From: Tetrahymena elliotti 4EA
Taxonomy: Eukaryota; Ciliophora; Oligohymenophorea; Hymenostomatida; Tetrahymenidae
Direction of reading: 5' to 3'
NCBI GenBank assembly: GCA_000231825.2
Contig: AFXF02001882.1
Span: 1 to 24,656, forward strand
DNA length: 24,656 bases
Shown: piece after piece, positions 1 through 13,900 of the stretch
How the letters are laid out: every line of letters starts with the position of its first letter
Numbering within the stretch: position 1 is the stretch's first letter
Position numbers and translations under genes: made by a program
Notes under the pieces: generated by a model
Told to the model about the DNA's origin: nothing
Database searches by the model: none
Seen by the model: the letters and a program-made list of their open reading frames with translations, nothing else

Positions 1-406
1 AATTAATAACTTACAAAATAATTTTTGCAATTTTTAATTAAAAACTCTCTCTTGTTTAGCTTGAATAGTAAAACAATATTGGTTACTTTCTTTAAAATTA
101 GTATGTTTTCTTATTTCTTATTACAAATAAAAAGATTAAAATAACAATGTATTTGCAGAAGGAATTAAAAAAATTACTATTATTTAAAATTAAATAAATA
201 AGTAAGAAATTAATTAATTTATTATGGTCCTGTATGAAAATAAAATCAATCTTTAAAAATAAATAAACACTATAAATATAAAATAAATAATTAAGTTTTT
301 TAGTTAGTTTATTAAGATAAATTTAATTAAGGATTTATTATTTATATCTTGAAAATAAATAATAATTATTATTATTATTAAGCAATTTTAAATAAAGGAA
401 GTAGTT
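1..406. other. AT-rich region downstream of the first large gene
   Basis: This stretch follows the stop codon of the minus-strand gene at 407-7353. It is almost pure A/T, with a short ATT/TTA microsatellite near 362-381. I see no exon with coding-like composition and no RNA gene. It probably holds the 3' untranslated region and polyadenylation signal of the neighbouring gene. Confidence 0.6.
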
Positions 407-3400
407 TCAAGTATCTGATTTTTTATGTGTCTGATAGATTAAATACTTAATAAAAGCTCTAATATTTCTATTTTCTTTCATTATTTTTAAAGGAATCATG
501 TTCAGCATTTATATTGTTCTATTTATCTTTTGATAATATAATAGTAAAATATCCCAATTCAATAAATTAAATTTACTTCAACATTCATATGATATACTTT
601 AGGCAACCAATAAATTAAGAATACAAATATTAAAAAAAGATTGAAAAGTATAACAATAAGAGTTTCTAAATTATTTGTACTATCTATGCTGGCTGTTAAT
701 GAATCATTTTCTGAAGAAGTAAAGTACTACATTATAGGGTCTATAAATTTTTACAGTGAGATATCTAATTTAATCAAACAAAATAATTAAAAAAAATAAT
801 CTCAGATATTTTAATAAATAGTAATATACTAAAAAACTTCTTAAAAAATAAACAAATTAAATGTAATAACAGTTTGATAAACTAATCCTTCTAAGAAATA
901 AATAAGTAATATATTTAAATTACTGTAAAAAGATGGAGAATTAAAATAATATAAAATAATTACTAGTTTCTATCAAAAATTTCTACTGAGTTAATGTTGA
1001 ACTTTTTATGTTGTTAATTAGTAGATCATTAAGAGTTTATTAAAAGTAAGAGACGTAGAATTAGATCGCGTTATCCATTCCCTAAGAATATTAAGATAAA
1101 ATTATTTATTAGAAAATTAATTAATTTTACTATTTTTAGAGATTTATTTAAATAGATTTCACATAAAGATGACATTTCTTAGTTGAGTATACTACAGCAA
1201 TCAGAATAAAAAACTTTGTAATAAACACTTCTGATATCCTCATATTTATTTAGAATTTAATAATTAAACTATTATTTAAATTTTATTAATAAAATTTTTT
1301 GAACTATTTAATATTTTACTTCTTTTAATAATCCATTTCTGCCTAGAAGTTATTTGTATTAGTCAATAACATAACTTTAAGCAGTTTATTATTCTATTGG
1401 ATAGTTTGGTGAAATCAGAGTTATTTTTAGAACACTGAAGTAGTTTTAAAATCTATAGGATAGATTTAAATCATAGTAATACTGCTCTAAGAGTAGTGAA
1501 ATTTATGATTACAAATTTATTACTTCAACTAAGTCAATAATAGAATAAACTAGTGAAAATACTAAAACTATAAAACATTTTAAGATCATAAATTATTATC
1601 CTCTAAATTTGTGTTTCTTATAATTTTTTATAATTTTAACTCTTTTTTTCATTATTTCCTTCTCTTACTCTTTTTCATCTTCATTTGTCATTTATTTATC
1701 GTCTTTGTATAATTTTTTAGTGTTTACATCTCCTAAATTTCAAAAAAAAGTTTTGTTTACTTAACTTTTTTCATAACGATTTACTTTCTTAGTCTTCTTC
1801 ATCTGAGCTATCCTCACCTTAGTTTTCATTTTAATTGATCAGTTCTTAGATTGAAACATACTTTTTCAAAAATTAGTCACAGTTTTTATAAAGAAAATTA
1901 ATGTGCTTTATAGGAATATCTAAAAACAGGAAAAGGATATTTTCTCTTTAATCCTTAATAGATATCAAAAAATAAATGAACAAAATCATGTTTAAAACTC
2001 CAATAACTGCAAGAACTATAAAAGCTGCTATCAATTCATACTATGGAGAATTCAGTCTGTTATTAACAGCCTAAATTTTAATTAATATTAATAAGAATGA
2101 TTTTTTGCTTTTCAAATAAGTATTTTACATCATAAATTTGCTGATTTTATTGCTCAATAAATTCACCAATAGTTTGATAATAATTAAAAATTATGCTATT
2201 AATGTATCCATTATTTAAATCAATTTATGAATCCTCTTAAGAAATTAAAAGAGCTCCTAGAGATATTAACTATTTATTATTCAAAATAGTTATTTGTGAA
2301 TTGAAATCAGAAATTCTGATTAATAAATAAAAAAATTACTATGTTTACTAATTAGTCATTGTCAGCTTTTTAAATTACAAAATTACTTTTTAAAGATGAT
2401 TAAAATATTTTTAATTCAGAAGAAGATATGTTATCTGAAAAATAATCTAAATAACTATCCCCAATAACTGTTGTTATATTTGAGATAGAATTTATGGTTT
2501 CTGATATATTCTATCTTACTTGATTCATATTGATATAATTATCATAATATAATTGTTATGAAGTATAAATTAAATCTAGTGATTATGAGACTAAATTCAC
2601 TGCCTAGAAATTTCTTTATGAAAATTCAAACATAATATCTATGTCTTTAGAGTATTGATTTAATTTTATTAATGTTAAAGTGCATTAGAAAACAGTAATG
2701 ATCAAAGCGCTCAGCAACCAAAAAAAGCTAACCCATCTAAATAGGCTGATTAATTAATGCTTTTTTACAAAAAAAATAAAATATTAAAGGATAAAAGAAT
2801 TAAATTTACTTTATGCTCATAGTTTAGTGATTTTGAAATTATTTAAGAAGTATTGCTTTGATTGAATACCTCATATTCTTCTTGATTTTAATAATTATTA
2901 CTTTCATTCTTAAAAACACTATCTTCATTTTCTTCCTCATCTTCTTCGTTGTTCTCCTTTTTATCAAATATTTTATTATTAAATTAAATTTATAAAAAGT
3001 TTTTAAAATTTCAAAATAAAAAATTTGAAAAATGTTTCTTAATTTGCCTTTAATTTTGAATTATTTTAATGGAAATTGAATTATGTTTAAATTACAATTA
3101 TCTTATTTTAAATTTATTACATCATCACCATCATAAATGTTGGTTAATTAGTTATTAATTAGTCTCTTAGTCTTAATATCTTTTGCATAATTTTTTGATT
3201 CTTTTTTTTCAATTGAATATTAATTTGTAGATTCATCTTCATCAAAGCCATAAGATTCATCTTCAGCAGGAGTTTTATAAAAATCAAAGAGGAATTTAGA
3301 GAACTTATTTTGCTTTTAACTTTGAAAATGGTTTGGTTCAACTTAATTAAGTGTTCCAAGATCATTGTCTGCTAAAGAATTTTATTCAAAATTTTATTCT

Positions 3401-6400
3401 AGAACTATCATAGGTAAAGAGTTAGATTGACCATCATTTTTTTATTTTATTAGGATGTTTCTAACACTACCTCTTTTGGTGCTTTAGCTAAGAGGAGAAT
3501 TTTCATTTCCAGTAGATTTTTTAATAAAATTTAAATTCTAAATGTTAAGATTGAAAGCATTCCCATTTGCAGATGTTACTGATAATGGAGCCATTTTATT
3601 AGCATCAAGAGAAAAAAGATTTTATGTACTTTAATTAATCAAGCTATTTGCACTTGAAAAATTTGGTATATTCTGTCCAGGACTGTTTAGAGGTTAATTG
3701 TAGTAGTTCACTGAATTCTCTTCTTTCAATAAATCAGTTTCTTCTCTATAAGTATCCCTAAAAGTATTTTGAGATGCTACTTCTCTTTATGTAAATTATG
3801 GATCTCTCTATGAGATTTAGTTATCTCTTTATAAATCTTTTAAATAATCTTTAAAACCCTCTTTTTAATTTGAGTTGATAGGCATAACTAAACTTTAGAA
3901 TGAATGATTAGAAGAGCCATTTTAGTTAGTTTATTACTGTTGATATAATTATTATTATTATTAATGCTATTATTGATTTTATTAATTCCCTTTCTCTATT
4001 TTATCAATTTTAAAAATATATCCCAATAATTCATAAGTTAAGTATTGCTCTTCATCTATAGCATCTTTATTTTCTATGGGTATAAGTTATGTTTAGCAAT
4101 TTACCATAAAAGCTTAACTATTAAAGTTAAATTCTTTTCCCTTTTTTAAATATGTATCTTTTTCTGAGTCAAAATCACTAATCTTAATATTTTATAAAAT
4201 TTTACAATTAAATAGAATGTAAAAATAGCTCAATAATTCACTGATAAAAAAATTTGTGATTTTTGAATTTATCAATTTAATAGATTTCTTATTCTAATTT
4301 AATTAAATTCTAAAAAATTAATAACAACTTTTGATGGTTTAGTATTATTTTCCTTGAAAAATAATTTTGTAAACTGAATATTAAAATAAAAATTCTTATT
4401 TAAAAATAATTTAAAATTTGCTTATTTTTAAATATATTTATTTCCAATTATTAATTTAAATTCTTTAAAAAATTTACAATATTTTATATGCCATATTTGC
4501 TATCGTTTTTAACTACAGAGAGATTAATATCTAAATATGTAATAGCTGAACTAGAGATATCTGTGATTAAAAATTCTTCATTTGTCAGAATAATAATTTA
4601 TCCTCTTGTTTAAATATCTGCCTCCATATTAACATAGAATTTAGAAAAATCATCTGATAATGGTTTCACATTATACTATATTGGGAAAACATAGCCACTT
4701 CTATGTCGGCCAAATCTTGATTATGGATTATCAATATATTAACTTATATAATTGCCTTAAAATATGTTGTCATTCATTTATTAAATAAGGGTTTCATGAA
4801 TATCAGCAAATAAATTTGGAAGAACTACCCTTAATTCTTTCCCCTAAATTTCTTCTCTTTAGTAACCAAATAATACTGAAAACAGAAGATTTATTGTCTA
4901 AATTTATGTAGATGACTAAAATTTTTTATTTGTAACTAAATATGGTCTTGGATCATTAATTAAGTCTTCAATATCATCAATTTTTTAGATTTTAATTTAT
5001 AATTTAGAAAGTTCTCTTGCTTTTTAGAGTAACTCTATCCCTTATTCTCTCTAATTAAGAACTTTAATTAAATACTATCCAAATACCTATAAAAAATATT
5101 TAATACATAATTAAATGACATTAAAGCAATTTAAGTTGTTACTTTATAAGGTTGAGGTAATGTTTTATTAATTTTAATCATTCCATTAAAATGTTCTCTT
5201 GATTTAAAAACACATTTACTAATTTCGGAACCTAATATATTTAATCTCCCAAGTGCTATGTTGTTGTCTTCTCTCAGATTAGCCCAAAATTCTTTATGCT
5301 TTACAGCTGCTAATTTCATATATTCTTCACACTATGATAAATGAGAATCAAATTCTATTTTTTTAACTACGTCGTTTTCCTCTTCTTCATCTTCACTTTC
5401 TTCTTCTTCTTGACTTGCAGATATTTATTCAATGTATCTGTAAATAATAAACTATTCATCAAATGTGGGCTTTGTTGTCATGCTTAATTTGAATTAAACT
5501 AAAGCTTCTTCTTTCTATTAAAAATTAATTATTTGGATTATTAATTAAAAATAAAAAAATAATTCACCTTTTTTAGTCTTTCAAATAAAAAAAAGGCATA
5601 AGATAACCTCAACTTTGTACAGGTAGGAAATTTTCTCAAACCATTTTAATAAAGCCTTCCTAGTTCCTAAATTTTAAAATAATCCGTAAAGAAAAATTTT
5701 AATTTAGCAAATTTAAAAACTATTAAACAGATAATAAATTAATAGATAATAAATTTCAATTACTTTTATAAGGTTTTTGATAATTTCATCCATTTCAATA
5801 TCTGCTTGTTTTCCTTTTCTTGTTTTTTTCATTTTAAGGGGACAGTCTTCTTCTTAACATACTTCTTTGTGTTTTTCTACATAACCTATGAGTAACATAT
5901 AAGAGTTTTTATCTGTTTTTTAAGTTCCTATTAATTCTAATACATATCTTAAATGTCCTTAAATTTATTCACCATTTCGAAATTTAGTTTGACTACTAAT
6001 AAGAGTATCTATTCTACTTTTCTTAGAAGTCAGCATTATAAAACTTATAAAAGGAAGACCTAATATCCAAATAATCAAACCCCCATTGAAGCTTGTATTA
6101 TAAAAGATTAAGCTAACTAAAAGCATAACATTAGTCCATAAATAGTAAGTTGTTATTATATTGAAAAATTTTCCAACCTATTAATTATAATATGTAATTT
6201 TGATTAAAAAAATGTAATTAGTTTGGAAATATAAATTATTTTATAAAACAATAGACTATTTGTTAATAATTTTAATTAAATTATTTGATAGAATATATAT
6301 ATAAATTAAAAGTGTTTACATATTTATCATAATATGGTTCCTCAAAATTATAAGACCAGTATAAGGAAGCACTAAAAGCAAAAGTTATAAGTACTAAGAA

Positions 6401-7353
6401 CCAATCATTTCCCTCAGGAACAAAATTAAATAGAACTTAGCAGGCAATTTTAGTTATGATGAAAATAACTTCAGCAAATGAATCCTAGTATTTAAATAAT
6501 TATAAATAGGTATTTAAATAGTTGGTTATTTCACTACAATATTATTTTTAATATTTACTTATCTTGCTGTTTTGTTCTTTGAAGTCATTCTAGGTTCAAA
6601 GAAAGTTAGTGCTACTATACTACTGATTACCACAAAAATAAGATTAAACATAGAGGTTATGATCTGATGTACTAGCATCCAGCTTTTCCAACACTCAATA
6701 TCTGGAAATTTTTTTAGCTTTTAAACTCCTTCTGAGCTTGTCTCACATTCTAAAACTGAAACTAAATTTTCAGTAATAGGTAGAAAAAAAACAGTGACAA
6801 AATATGAAGTGACTTAATTAAGAATTTTGAGAGGCCAAGTAATACTAAATTTTTTTTGAGAGAAAGAATAAGATACATAAAGAATATCCAAGATGATTAA
6901 AAGGATGATGAAATCTAGAAAATATATTCCAATAATATAAGTAACGAAGTTGATATTAGGCATGTAATTTTAGATTTAAAAGATGTTAAAAATGTCAAAT
7001 ATAGTTTTCAGAAAGGTTGTTGCCTTCCAAACATGCTGAAGCTTGTCATGAAAAGGAAAGGAGTGCATTTGCATATAATCTATACCTGTGGCAAAAAATA
7101 GCATCTAAAATATTTTAAGGAATAACATTTAATTCAGAAAAGGGTTATAATTCTAATAAAATTTAACACCATATTTTGGTACAATAAATTTAAGAATTTA
7201 CTAAACAATAAATTATTTTACTAAAATATCTTCTTCTTCATTTTTTAGCAAAACAGATAGTACTTAGAAAGAAATATTTTTAATTCTAAGAATAAAAGCT
7301 TCAAAGCTGGATTCTTCTTATAAAATATCCTACTTTTTTTCCTAGTTCTCCAT
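407..7353 (-). CDS. PAS-domain, TmcB/TmcC-like multi-pass membrane protein, tandem paralogue 1 (17 exons, about 1,785 aa)
   Basis: Exons, in gene order: 7222-7353, 6559-7104, 6320-6484, 5764-6177, 5568-5666, 5143-5514, 4478-5086, 3121-4182, 2810-2956, 2349-2759, 2129-2269, 1785-2070, 1320-1729, 1131-1268, 964-1081, 577-764, 407-526; the total is 5,358 nt in frame. The ATG at 7353 begins MENQEKK; the stop is TGA after KKSDT. Residues 45-330 hold about seven hydrophobic segments. Residues 340-576 match the TPR-like region of the TmcB/TmcC family (ELGRLYQNGLRKFPTC, then FFLFERLKK, then HKEFWANL). A PAS-like domain follows at about 632-770 (NLLFSVLFGYQREEI), then a Q-rich linker with a QRD/QRE motif series. 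The C-terminal block carries four hydrophobic segments, the family motif FLFLDIPIKHI and a conserved end, NRTIQMLNMIPLK. The family link is from memory of conserved motifs; ligand and function are unknown. The least certain splice sites are intron 7 (4183-4477), intron 8 (2957-3120) and intron 15 (765-963). Confidence 0.9.
3930..3987 (-). repeat. polyglutamine tract in the linker of paralogue 1
   Basis: On the minus strand this part of exon 8 reads mainly TAA/TAG/CAA codons, giving a run such as QQNQQQHQQQQQLYQQQQ at about residues 845-863. The TAA repeats also appear as an ATT microsatellite on the plus strand. The second paralogue has no such tract at the matching place, so the linker has evolved by simple-repeat expansion. 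Confidence 0.8.
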
Positions 7354-7975
7354 AATTTGATGCAAACTTGATTTTAATTAAGTAATTAAGAGATATTTCA
7401 CTCTATTTATAATAAAGTGAACCCAAATATTACCTATTAATAACTTGTAAATTTAAATATTAACAACAAAAACAAAAAAATACATTATTATCAAGCACTT
7501 TATAGTTTTGATAATTAGTTATTAACCAACAAATATTTAAGTAAGTAAATTTATTCCAAGTACTTCTTAAATTAGTATGCAAACTTCTTAATATCAAAAA
7601 AAAAAGGTTTCTCAAATAAATATTTATTTATAATATTTGTTTACATTTTTAAATTTTCTTAAATAAATAAGTAGCACTTATGCTCAGAAATATAAATAAT
7701 TTATAAATCCAAAATACTTTACTTCATTTTTATCAAAACAATTAAAATACTTCAAAATAAAAATCATAAACTTAGTTGAAATTAAAAAATTAATTCTAAA
7801 TAAATTTTAAATTTATTTTTTTATTTTTTATCTAATATATTTGTTTATGTGCTAACTTAACTTAAATTAAATTAAACAATATTTTTTTACTGAAATTGTA
7901 AGGGTAAGTTGACTTATTTATAAACTATCAATAATTTTATTCATCAAAATTTTAATTCTAACTCTACAAATAATT
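7354..7975. other. intergenic spacer between the tandem paralogues
   Basis: This 622-bp spacer lies between the start of paralogue 1 and the stop of paralogue 2, both on the minus strand. It must hold the promoter of paralogue 1 and the 3' end of paralogue 2. It is very AT-rich with A/T runs and no credible exon. I saw no clear direct repeat marking a duplication breakpoint. Confidence 0.6.
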
Positions 7976-10900
7976 TCATTTTTTAAATATTTTTCTTTGC
8001 TCGTCTATTAAACTTTTAATAAACATTCTAATTTTAGGATTTTCTTTAATAACTTTAAGAGGTATCATATCAAGCATTGTTATAGTTCTGTTAATCTAAT
8101 ATATTATTTTTAAATTCAAAGATAAGTTAAAATGAACATTTTATTTTTATCTTATTGTTAAAATTTTTTATTCTTGAGAAAAAATAAAAAAATATTAATT
8201 CAAAGAAAAATTTACCTAAGTGTTCATTGACGTGATATTAGGAAACCAAAATGCTATAATTAAGAATATTAAGAATAATATAAATAATATTAAGATCAGT
8301 GTCTGAAGACTTGTAGTAGAGTCAATGCTATTGTCAACAATATGATCTTCTTATGATATAAATTCTTGTAATATTGGATTGATATACTAGTACAAAGAGA
8401 TATCTTTTTTTTATTAATTTAAAATGTTTATAAATATAAAATAATTTAACAAATTACTGGCTTCAATAAACTCTTCTTGGCTTAATATTACATCTGGATT
8501 TATTTTGGTAATTAAATTTTAAGCATTATTTTAGAATAAAGCAAAATAAAATTGTATCACATTATCAACTCCCTATTTTAAAACAAATTTTTTAATTTTT
8601 CTTTTCAAAAAATAAGATCACAATATTTAAATCTGTAATTTCCTAAATTTAATTAAACAATTAATCTATTTTTAATTAACTTTAATGATTTCTTCTTTAA
8701 CAAAAATTAATGAAAAGTTATTTAGATTGAAAAACTAAAGCAAAAAAAATTAATTTGACTTAAAACTTTATTTTTGAAGTTTATTTTATTCGAATGATTA
8801 ATTTTCATTTTTTTTGATTAGGTAAAATCACTTTTCAAAGTAATAATTTCTCTTCAATTTCAAATTATCTTAAAGATTTTTTTAAATTAACAAATGATTA
8901 CAAATTTGATGGATCCTTCAATCATTTTCTAGCAAGTTTCTTGATTAGATTCTAGAATTAGACAAGAATTTTAATAGAATGTTTTCATATATACATCTCT
9001 TATCTCAAACTATTGATTCATGATTTCAAAGTTAAACTAATTTAAAACATAAGTTTTTTTAAATAAAATTTCTAGAATAATTTAATTTACTTGATTTAAT
9101 TTACTATTTCTTCCTAATGTATATTTAAAATTTTGAATAGAATGATTCAAAGCAGTTGTATTAGAGATTGGGTAGTCTTCAAACAAAAGCATTATTTTTT
9201 AAATATTTAAATTATCACCTATATTTTGTACTATTTCTAAATCATAACAGTATTAATCCCATATGAGACTGACTAGTTATTTTGTACTCATCATAGTTAA
9301 AATATTCACTATTGCAAATCCTAGAGATAAAACTATCATGAGTAAGTGCTTCAGTATCATACCTTCTTAACCTTAGAATTTATTTTTTTTATACGTTTAT
9401 ATATTTTTCATTCTCTTTTTCATAATCTCATTCTGTAATTCTTTTTCTTCTTATTCTATTTCAAGGTCTTATGCAGCATTAAACTTAGTATAATTTGTGT
9501 CTTTTCAAATTAGTTAATAGGGAAAAAAATTTTTGAATTAAACATAAATTAATTATTTCAAAAGCTAATAAATATTGAAATACTTTCTTCTTCTTCTTAT
9601 TCGTCATCTGAGCTCTCATAACCTTAAATTTCACTTTTTTAAATCATTTCTTAGATTGAAGTAAATTTCTTCAAAAAAGAATCACAATTTCTATATAAAT
9701 AATTAATGTGTTTAAGTGGAATATCCAAGAACAAAAATAGAATATTTTCTCTTTGATCTTTTATGTAAACCATAAGGAATATAAGACTAGTTGTACTTGC
9801 ACTACTTAAGACGGCTAAGATTACTATTGAAATGATTAGACTATAGTCTAAAGTATCTAGTTTTACTCTAATAATCTATTTAATCAATTTTTTTTTAAAG
9901 ACTTGTTAAAATTTGTTTTTTAGATAGTTAATTTAAAAAAAGATATGATTAAGTTGTGATGTAAATTTTACCTCTTTGATTTATTTGGACTAATTGATCA
10001 GATAATTTTAAAAAAGGTGATAATAGTTATATACTATGGTGTTTACAATTCCATTATTAAGATTTACCTACTAAGGATTAAGATTGGAAACAATAGCACA
10101 AAGAGAAGTTATCTATAATTAATCAATTAATTTGTTAAAAAATGATACTGTTTTTGATAAAATTAAATATTTACTAAGTTAAAAAAGTTTTGTGGCTCTA
10201 TTTATTGTACATGCACTTAATCATTTATACTGCCAGAGTAGACTTTTATATCATATAAATTACGATCAATACCAATATATTCGAATTCTTGATATCTCAT
10301 AAATGAAGTTAAATTAGATGCTTTGTAGATGAGAGAGTTAATATCTGATTAAATATTTTCATATGTTATGTAATCTGGCTTATACTTATTTTAAGAGACC
10401 ATTATTAAATCAATAACATCTGAAACTAAATTAGTATTTATCGTATTCCTCTCTGACAGTGTTGAAATAAGATCAATATAGTTAGAATAGTAATTTAACT
10501 GCTATAAAGAGTATACAAATTAAAATATACTAATTCCTAATATAATTAGCATCCATAATATGCTAATTTATCTAAAAAGTTTTATAGAGTAGTGCTATTT
10601 ATTATCAAAAAAATAAAATTTTAATTTGAAATTCGTGATAATTAAATTTTAATTTTTTTTAAACATTAATTAACATTAATATCTGGTGTTGAAAAAAAAA
10701 GTAGACTATAATTTTGATTCCTTTTCTGTCTGACTTTTAATTTCACCACCAAATATATGAAACAAAATTTTTTTAATTAATTTTAGATAAATATCCTTTA
10801 TTATTTGCTTTCAAGTTAACATCTTAAACTAATAATTCATTCTCATCTTAAAATTAAAATTTAAAATAAATTTTGAAAAATTACTTCATATTCAGTATTA

Positions 10901-13900
10901 AGTGCTCTTGTAATAATTGACTCAATATCCGGCTAATGGAAGATTCTGTATTCATATTTAGTCAAAAATTATTCTTCCTTATTTTAATTAAACACACTAT
11001 CTTCATTATCTTTTTCTTCTGAATCCTAAGAAAAAGTTGTTTAGAAAGAAATAAAAAGAAAAATAAAGTTTACAATATCATTTAAATCACTTGCATAGAC
11101 TTTAATTAATTAGTCGTTAATTAGTCTTTTAGTTATTATATCCTTTCCATAATTTTTTTATTCAGCTTAGTTAAAAGATAAGCTTGTATTTTATTCATCC
11201 CCAAAAGAATCATCTTCTTATGGAGTTTTATAAAAATCAAATATAAATCTAGACAAATTGTTGATTTTGCCTTAATCACCAAGAATTTAATTTTAGGAAT
11301 TTATTTCATTTTCTGATAAACTGTTGGACATTATTTTTTTTTATTCCAGTAGAACTATTGGAGATATTTCAATCTCATAATCTTCAAGATTTTTCTTCTT
11401 TAAGGTAATGTTTCTTTAGCTTCCTTACTATGAAGCCAATTAAGATAATGTGTCAGCAGAATTTTTGTTATTTGTTTAACTTGTAAATTTTAATTTAGCA
11501 ATCTAGCTATTTATATTATTTTGCTTTTTCTATTAAGCACTTTCTTCAAATATCAAATTCTAAGCGCTATTAGGAAAACTAACATTGATTGCAGCATTAG
11601 AATTATGAGTTGGAGTATTTAAAGTTTACATGTTTTATGTGCTCTAGATAGAAAATACCTCTCTGGCTGAGACAATTTAAATATTTCTTTAACTTAAACT
11701 TGTAGGTGGGACTTAGTGGAAAACTGGCTACTTAGATTCTTATTATATATGAGCATTTTAAATAGATATCTCTCTGGCTGAGCCGATTTGAATAACTTTT
11801 TAACTTAAACTTGTAGAGGGGCCTTAGAGTACAACAGCTGGCAATTTAGGTTCTTATTATTGAGTATTTTAAAAAGAACCATGATGACCTCCTTAGACTT
11901 AAGGTTTTTCAAATTTATCTAATTTAAGTTAATATCCTATAAGCTCATATTTAAATAGCTCATCATTATCAAATTCATCTTTCGCTTCTATTGGAATTAA
12001 AAATCTGGTGCAATTACATGAATAAGTTTATTAGTTAAATGTGAAATCTTTTCCTTTATGAATATAAACTTCCTTTTCTTCTTCCCAATCTGAGATCTTA
12101 TTATTAAAAATAATTTTATTTTTAAATCTTTAGCTTGTATTATTAAGTTTAAATCAGTTTTTCTTTGAATAAAATAATTACAATTTATGTGATTTTGATC
12201 TGCAATTTCTAATTTTTCAAAACAGATGGATTTAAGTCAAAGTTAGTGAGAGCTGAACTTGAAAAATCTGTAATTTCAAAAGAATCATTTATGATAATAA
12301 AAATAGAATTTTTAGCAGACTGATCTGCCTCTAGTGTGACACAATATTTAGTAAAATCTTCATTTAAAGGTCTAACATTATAAATTACTGGAAACACATA
12401 GCCATTTCTGTTTTTAGCAAATCTAGATTAGGGGTTATTTAAATACTAACTTCTGAAATTAGACTAGTTAACATTTTCTTGGAACTGTTCTATCAAACTT
12501 TCATGAAAAGGAACATACAAATTAGGTAAAATAAAACTCAGATCTTTTCCAATAATCTCATCCCTTTGATATGCAAAAAACACTGAAAACAATAAATTAA
12601 CATTTTAAATTGTAGTTATGCCTGCTTTCCTCTTCTGTGTCACAATAAAAGGTATAGGTTCGTTTTTAAAACTTTCTAAATCCTCCTTTTTTTAGCCTTT
12701 TGCTCCAGATTCTAAAGCTATTTCTCTGCCTTTTTATATCATCTCTAGTCCAGCTTCTTTTTGATTTAGAACTTTGATTAAAAATTATCCATAAACCTAA
12801 ATTTTAAAGATTTTAAAAATGATTTAGCTTTAAGCTGTAATTAATAAAATACTTTAAAAGGTTAAGGAAAGGAAGAGTTTATCTTAACCATTCTATTAAA
12901 GTGGTCTTTTGCCTTAAAGACATACTAACTGATACCTGAACCCAAAATATTTAATTTTCCCAAAGCAATGTTGTTATCTTCCTTTAAATTTGCCCAAAAC
13001 TCTTTATGTCTTTGAGCAGCTAATTTGACATACTCCTCAAATTATGATAAATGTGATTCAAATTCTATTCTTTTAACAACATCTGTCTCCTCATCTTCAT
13101 CTTCTTCATCATCCACTTCTTCTTAACTCTAAGAAATCATTTCAATATATCTATAGATGATAAATTATTCATCAAAAGTTGGTTTTGTCGTTAAACATAT
13201 CTTGAATTGTGCTAAAGCATCTTCTTTCTATGATTCACAAAATAATTTATTTTTTTATTTTAAAATTAAAACAAATAAATACCTTTTTAAGCCTCTCATA
13301 CAAAAAAAAAGCATAAGATAACCTAAGTTTAGTGCAAGTCGGAAATTTTCTCAATCCATTTTAATAGAGCCTTCCTAATTCCTGATTAAAAATAAATTTA
13401 AAATTTGAACTTAATAATAATTAGATAAATTTACTTTGATTAAATTTTTAATAACTTCTTCTATTTCAATATCGAGCTACTTTCCTCTTCTCATCTTTTT
13501 TCTTTTAAGAGGACAGTCCTCTTCAGGACAAGTTTCTTTATGCTTTTCTACATAACCTATCAATAACATATATGAATTTCTATCATTTTTCTAATCTTAT
13601 ATTAAAGTAAGAACATATCTCAGATGACTTTATATTTGCTCACCACTTCTAAATTTCATTTAACTACCAATCAATGTTTCAATTTTACTCTTTCTTGTAG
13701 TAGCCATAATAAAAAAGATGAAAGGAAGACCAAGAATCCAAATAATAAGCCCTCCATTAAAACTGGTTTCATAAAAAATTAGACTAACCACTAGCATAGA
13801 ATTTGACCATAAATAATATGTTGTAATAATATTAAAGAAAGTTCCAACCTAAGAATATTGAGTATTGTTAATATAATTAATAATGTAAAATTAAATATAA

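Noticed and set aside
357..383. Telomere-like or CRISPR-like repeats among the short tandem runs
   Set aside because: The runs are simple ATT, AAAC and AAAT microsatellites; none matches the ciliate telomere unit and no spaced repeat array is present.
3159..3365. Minus-strand standard-code frame of 68 codons
   Set aside because: It lies within exon 8 of paralogue 1 in the wrong frame; the right frame continues through with TAA/TAG as glutamine and aligns with paralogue 2.
5131..5319. Separate small genes at 5131-5319 and 12209-12397 (minus strand)
   Set aside because: Both are pieces of the large paralogues, cut only because TAA/TAG were read as stops; they belong to the TmcB-like region and the PAS domain.
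8404..8457. Reading straight through 8404-8457 as coding in paralogue 2
   Set aside because: It is open, but the matching place in paralogue 1 is a 199-nt intron with the same GTAAT donor and phase; splicing gives the aligned NISL junction in both.
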